Assembly: GCA_964394665.1 (NCBI GenBank)
Contig: CAYMYN010000017.1
Coordinates: 36,270-100,269, forward strand
Source: CAYMYN01 sp964394665
GTDB taxonomy: Bacteria > Planctomycetota > UBA1135 > GCA-002686595
Length of the DNA: 64,000 nucleotides
Direction of reading: 5' to 3'
Shown: positions 60,344 through 64,000 of the stretch, in pieces
Layout of the letters: every line of letters starts with the position of its first letter
Numbering within the stretch: position 1 is the first letter of the stretch
Notes under the pieces: generated by a model
What the model was told of the DNA's origin: nothing
Database searches by the model: none
What the model saw: only the letters and a program-made list of their open reading frames with translations
Position numbers and translations under genes: made by a program

Positions 60344-63034
60344 TCAGCGGATCGGGCGGGCGGGCCGGACGCCGTTCGAGCCGACGGCTTGCCGGGGATC
60401 GAGCCCCATGCGGAAGGCGGCGCGGCAGCGATCGGGGCTGGCGTCGTACCCCCCGCCGCGCGTCGGCCGTTGCCTGGGCTGGCCTTCGAGCAGGCGCAGT
60501 CCGTTCGCGCCGTAGCGGGCGTCGGGCGCGTAGGGCGCGAAGGGGTCGGCGCACCACTCGTTGACGTTGCCGAGCACATGGTGCAGACCAAAGGGGTTGG
60601 GCTCGAAGGAGTGAACGGGAGCGTGGAAGAGAAATCCGTCGTCCACGGCCCGCTCCCCGGCCCAGGTCCACAGCACGCCCGCGGCCAGGGCGCTCGCGTC
60701 GGCGATGTTGACGCGCGTTCCCAGGGAGTCCTCGAGCGCGCCGGTCCACCAGGGCGTGCCGGTCCCGGCGCGGGCGGCGTACTCCCACTGGGCCTCGGTC
60801 GGTAGCTCGAGCCCGATCCAGGCCAGCGTGCGCACGGCCTGCTCCCAGTCGAGCTGCTCGACCGGATGGCAGAGATCGTGCACGTGGTCGCCGAAACGCG
60901 ACCCGGCCGGGTGCAGGCTGGGCTGGGCGCCGGTCAGGCGCTGGAACTGGCCCTGGGTCAACTCGTACTTCGAGAGGAAGAACGGCTCCAGCTCGACGCG
61001 CTGCAAGGGCCGTTCGCGTTCGGCGCCCATGCGCGAGAGCCCCGGGACGTAGTGCGTTGCCCGGGGGTCCCCGTCCTGACTGCCCAGGACCGAGGTTCCA
61101 CCCGGCAGGAGCACGAGCACGATCGCGCTCGCGGCGTGGATCTCCAAGCGACGCGTGAGCGGGTCGCGGCCGGGGATCTCGCCGCTGGCGACGACCGCGA
61201 ACTCCCACAGGCCGCTGTGCGGATCGCGGCCCACCGGGCGCAGGCCGACCTGCGGCGCGAGGGCGAGGCCCGCGTACATCGGGCACTCGGCGCGATCGGC
61301 GATCGAGGCGCTGGCGCGGGCCCACAGCTCACGGGCCTGGGGCCCCCCGTCGGCCTCGACGGCGATGCGGCGGGCCAGCTCGAGGCGGCGCGCGACGCCC
61401 GGACCGGTCGCGGTGGAGCGTCCCTCGAGCAGGCCGTGCTCGGGATCGGTCAAGACCTTCAGCTCGCGCTCGAGCAGCTCCAGCTCCTCCACGCTCGCCG
61501 CGGAGGCACCGTCTTCCCGCAACGTCGCGCCGAGGGACGACACGCTCTCCACGAGCGCTCGCGCTTCCGCGAGCCAGGTCTCGAGGGCGGGCGCGACGCG
61601 CGGCTCGATCGGGTAGAACTCGGGGGCGCGTTCGACCAAGCGCGCGAGCTCGCTGCGGTGCACGGCCACGAAGGCCTCGCGCAGCTCGCGCGCGTTGCGG
61701 CGCGCCTCGACGTACAGGAGACCGCTCGTCGCGCCCCCCACCGACAGGGTCGCGATCAGCGCCAGCGACGTGAACGCGACGAGCCGGTTGCGGCCGACCC
61801 ACTTGCGCAGCTCGACCAGCGGGCCGGTGCGATAGGCGGCGACCACGCGACCCTCGAGGAAGGCCAGCAGGTCGTCCGCGAGCTCGGAGGCGCTGGCGTA
61901 GCGCTCCTCCCGCTCGCGGGCCATGGCCTTCTCGGTGATGGCGACCAGCTCGGGGGGCGTGGCCCGCGCCAGGCGGGCCAGCGCTTCGGGCGGTCCCTGG
62001 AGCACCCGCGCCAGGACGTCCCGCGGGGTCTCCCATTCGTTCCCCCGCGTGAAGGGCGGCTTGCCGACCAGCGTGTGGTACAGCATCGCGCCGATGGCGT
62101 ACACGTCCGAACGCGCGTCGAGGCTGTCGAGCTCGCCGCGCGCCTGCTCGGGCGGCATGTAGGCCGGCGTGCCCATCACGTCGCCTTCCTGCGTGAAGAG
62201 CGGCGAGTCGGGGGAGAGGCGCCGCTCGCTGCGCTGCACGGTGTTCACCGTGCCCGAGAGGTCGCGTCTGCCCGGGGCCGGCGTGGGCGCGCGTTCGCGG
62301 CCGACCACCCGCGCCAGGCCCCAGTCCATCACGTAGACCTCGCCGAAGCGCCCGACCATCACGTTCGAGGGCTTGAGGTCGCGGTGCAGGACGCCCCGGG
62401 CGTGGGCGTAGGCCAGCGCCTCGCAGACCTTGTGCAGCGTGGAGAGCAGCCGCGGCAGCGTCCACTCGGGGGATGGGCGCGCGTCGAGCACCGCCGAGAG
62501 GTCGCGGCCGCGCACCAGGCGCATCGTGAAGAAGAGGTTCCCCTCCCCGTCGAAGCCCAGGTCGTGCACGGGCAGGATGCCCGGGTGGTCGAGCTGGGCC
62601 GCGATCTGCGCCTCCTCGAGGAAGCGCGAGAGCAGGCGCGCCTCGCTCCCGCGCGAGAGGCGCTCGCGCCGCACGACCTTCATCGCCAGGATCCGGCGCA
62701 GGTCGCCGTCCCAGACCTTGAACACCCGGCCCATGCCGCCCTGGCCGATCTCCTCGAGCACTCTGTAGCGCGAGCCCTCCCCGCGGCGCCGATCGAGCTG
62801 GGCCAGGAAGTCGCTCGCGGCGGGGCCGAGTTCCTCGCCGGTCGGCGGCGAGAGGTCGATGCGCGGATCGACGTCCGCCCCCAGGGCGCGCTCGACGCGC
62901 TCCAGCACCGAGGCCTGTGGCGCGCGTGGCTCGGGGGACCCGTCGGGGTCGAGCGCGAGGCGCTCGAGGATCCGCTCGAAGAACTCGTCCGGGAGCAGGG
63001 ACGGACCTTCGGCGCTGTGCTCTTGCGGTTCCAT
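60344..63034 (-). CDS. Ser/Thr protein kinase fused to formylglycine-synthase-like (SUMF1) domain
   Basis: This 896-residue protein has an active-looking kinase domain (about 88-390): glycine loop GQGGMG (97-102), Lys119, HRD (217-219) with Asn224, DWG (237-239) in place of DFG, and an APE-like PPEQ. A membrane segment lies at about 415-435. A helical region (about 440-620) separates it from a C-terminal FGE-sulfatase domain (about 640-896) with LLPGGTSVLGS, LPTEAQWEYAARAG, GNVNEWCADP, a WWTGALEDS loop and RGGGYDASPDRCRAAFR. The Cys pair of active FGE is not evident, so the domain may only bind. Such fusions are frequent in planctomycetes. The start at 63034 precedes MEPQEHSAEGPSLL. No sigma gene is adjacent. 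Confidence 0.93.
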   Translation of the reverse strand: MEPQEHSAEGPSLLPDEFFERILERLALDPDGSPEPRAPQASVLERVERALGADVDPRIDLSPPTGEELGPAASDFLAQLDRRRGEGSRYRVLEEIGQGGMGRVFKVWDGDLRRILAMKVVRRERLSRGSEARLLSRFLEEAQIAAQLDHPGILPVHDLGFDGEGNLFFTMRLVRGRDLSAVLDARPSPEWTLPRLLSTLHKVCEALAYAHARGVLHRDLKPSNVMVGRFGEVYVMDWGLARVVGRERAPTPAPGRRDLSGTVNTVQRSERRLSPDSPLFTQEGDVMGTPAYMPPEQARGELDSLDARSDVYAIGAMLYHTLVGKPPFTRGNEWETPRDVLARVLQGPPEALARLARATPPELVAITEKAMAREREERYASASELADDLLAFLEGRVVAAYRTGPLVELRKWVGRNRLVAFTSLALIATLSVGGATSGLLYVEARRNARELREAFVAVHRSELARLVERAPEFYPIEPRVAPALETWLAEARALVESVSSLGATLREDGASAASVEELELLERELKVLTDPEHGLLEGRSTATGPGVARRLELARRIAVEADGGPQARELWARASASIADRAECPMYAGLALAPQVGLRPVGRDPHSGLWEFAVVASGEIPGRDPLTRRLEIHAASAIVLVLLPGGTSVLGSQDGDPRATHYVPGLSRMGAERERPLQRVELEPFFLSKYELTQGQFQRLTGAQPSLHPAGSRFGDHVHDLCHPVEQLDWEQAVRTLAWIGLELPTEAQWEYAARAGTGTPWWTGALEDSLGTRVNIADASALAAGVLWTWAGERAVDDGFLFHAPVHSFEPNPFGLHHVLGNVNEWCADPFAPYAPDARYGANGLRLLEGQPRQRPTRGGGYDASPDRCRAAFRMGLDPRQAVGSNGVRPARPIR

Positions 63035-63322
63035 GATCGAGCGCCGGCGGGGCCTGCCGACCCGTGGATCGGGCGCAGGTCGCGGGCTTCCCCCTTCGCC
63101 CTCCGCGGATCCCCCCCACTCAGTCCAGCACGGAGCCCGCTGGACGACAAGGCGCGGCCTGGGAGAGCTCGGGGCGCCGCAGCGTCGCCCCCGACCCACG
63201 GGCGCCCCGACCGGCCGGCGGGAACTCGGCAAATCGCTGTCGGGGCAGGGCGCGGGTTCGCGTTCCGGGTGCCGAAGCGGAGGGCGTGGTGCCCGCCGCC
63301 CGAACCTGGAGGACCTGGAACC

Positions 63323-64000
63323 ATGGAACGCAAAGCACTCGAACTCATGCGGAGCGGCCTGCGCGGCGCGGCGCTCCTCGGCGGCGCCCTGTGCGCGACG
63401 AACCTCGCCGCGGCCGGGATCCTGTACGTGGATCGCAACGCCCCGGGGGGGGACGGCTCGAGCTGGGCCTCGGCCTTCCGTGAGCTGGACACTGCGCTGG
63501 CCCACGCCGCCGGCGATCCCAGCGTCGATCGGATCTGGATCGCGGCGGGAGTCTACCGACCCGGAGGGGCCTCCCCCTCGCGCCACCACAGCTTCGTGCT
63601 CGTGGACGGCGTGCAGCTCCTGGGCGGGTTCCCGGCGCACTCCTACGGCAGCGCGCCCGACCTCTCGCTGCGCGACCCGGCGCTCCACGCGACGGTACTG
63701 AGCGGTGACATCGACGGCGACGGCACGCTCGCGGGGAATTCGTACCACGTGGTCAGCGCCATCGGGGTCGTCGCCGTGCTCGATGGCCTGCGCATCCTGG
63801 GCGGCAACGCGGACGGCACGCCCGCGAGCCCCACCGGCTTCGGCGGGGGCCTCTACGCCTACGGGGCCCAGCTCGAGCTGCGCGACTGCCGCCTCATGGG
63901 GAACCGGGCCCAGGCCGGCGGCGCGGCGGCGCTGCTCGGGGGGAGCGCGATCCTCGAGCGCTGCGTGTTGCAGGACAACCTGTCCTGGGTCGGCCCCGGC
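63323..64000 (+). CDS. Exported beta-helix repeat protein (3' end beyond window)
   Basis: Translation from the ATG at 63323 gives 226 residues that remain open at the edge. A signal-like N-terminus (LRGAALLGGALCATNLAAAG) is followed by ILYVDRNAPGGDGSSWASAF, RIWIAAGVYRP, VLVDGVQLLGGF, TVLSGDIDGDG and the repeat GLRILGGNADG, GGGLYAYGAQLELRDCRLMG, then GGAAALLGGSAILERCVLQD. These are turns of a right-handed beta-helix of the Pmp/choice-of-anchor type, common in planctomycete surface proteins. Because the 3' end is missing, the anchor cannot be seen. A 288-bp gap separates it from the kinase gene, with no clear promoter. Confidence 0.85.
   Translation, partial: MERKALELMRSGLRGAALLGGALCATNLAAAGILYVDRNAPGGDGSSWASAFRELDTALAHAAGDPSVDRIWIAAGVYRPGGASPSRHHSFVLVDGVQLLGGFPAHSYGSAPDLSLRDPALHATVLSGDIDGDGTLAGNSYHVVSAIGVVAVLDGLRILGGNADGTPASPTGFGGGLYAYGAQLELRDCRLMGNRAQAGGAAALLGGSAILERCVLQDNLSWVGPG

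Noticed and set aside
1..64000. CRISPR arrays, tRNA or rRNA genes, prophage or IS genes
   Set aside because: I looked for spaced direct repeats, tRNA-like T-loops and transposase motifs and saw none. A tRNAscan, Infernal or ISfinder search would settle it.

Overview
The window is about 70% G+C and gene-dense. I infer a planctomycete (Planctomycetota). The evidence is a 61-residue Hc1-type histone-like protein, two sigma factors of the 'ECF sub-family' typical of planctomycetes, Ser/Thr kinases fused to formylglycine-synthase-like and caspase domains, a DUF1573 lipoprotein, many exported FG-GAP, beta-helix and lamin-tail proteins with cysteine-rich ends, and futalosine-pathway menaquinone genes. 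The style resembles high-GC relatives of Saltatorellus/Engelhardtia, but I cannot prove the genus.

Layout. 1-6.8 kb (minus) is a type IV pilus / type II secretion motor operon read as ATPase, pilT, second ATPase, inner-membrane platform, then a HAMP histidine kinase cut by the left edge; this is close to the pilB-pilT-pilC-pilS order known elsewhere. 7-12.7 kb has a DUF1573 lipoprotein, a small lipoprotein and pyruvate phosphate dikinase. 12.8-24.2 kb is a minus-strand block: an M28 peptidase; a signalling set of ECF sigma factor, Ser/Thr kinase, FHA-like protein and degenerate receiver-GGDEF protein; yebC; rpsI; rplM; and four envelope or unknown genes including an FtsQ-like protein. 24.5-30.2 kb (plus) has a Ski2/Mtr4-like helicase, a hydrolase-fold protein without its nucleophile, and recQ. 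30.2-34.1 kb (minus) is a three-gene molybdenum hydroxylase whose FAD subunit has the four-cysteine insert of 4-hydroxybenzoyl-CoA reductase. 34.3-46.6 kb has trmB and a run of exported proteins, three of which share one domain. 46.9-53.7 kb has a membrane-fused spermidine-synthase-like protein, a second M28 peptidase with a PDZ domain, and mqnB-mqnD-DUF952. 53.8-64 kb has the Hc1-like protein, an EVE protein, two ECF sigma factors, a pseudokinase-caspase, a lamin-tail protein, a kinase-sulfatase-modifying-factor fusion, and the start of a beta-helix protein.

Non-coding signals. Nine GC-rich hairpins, none followed by a clear U-tract, lie at gene ends, often between convergent genes. One 80-bp palindromic element occurs twice in inverted orientation. 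Several upstream regions carry a TTGnnn / 17-nt / TAnnnT-like promoter, and some of these sit so close to the start codon that leaderless mRNA is likely. No tRNA, rRNA, CRISPR array, transposase or phage gene was seen.
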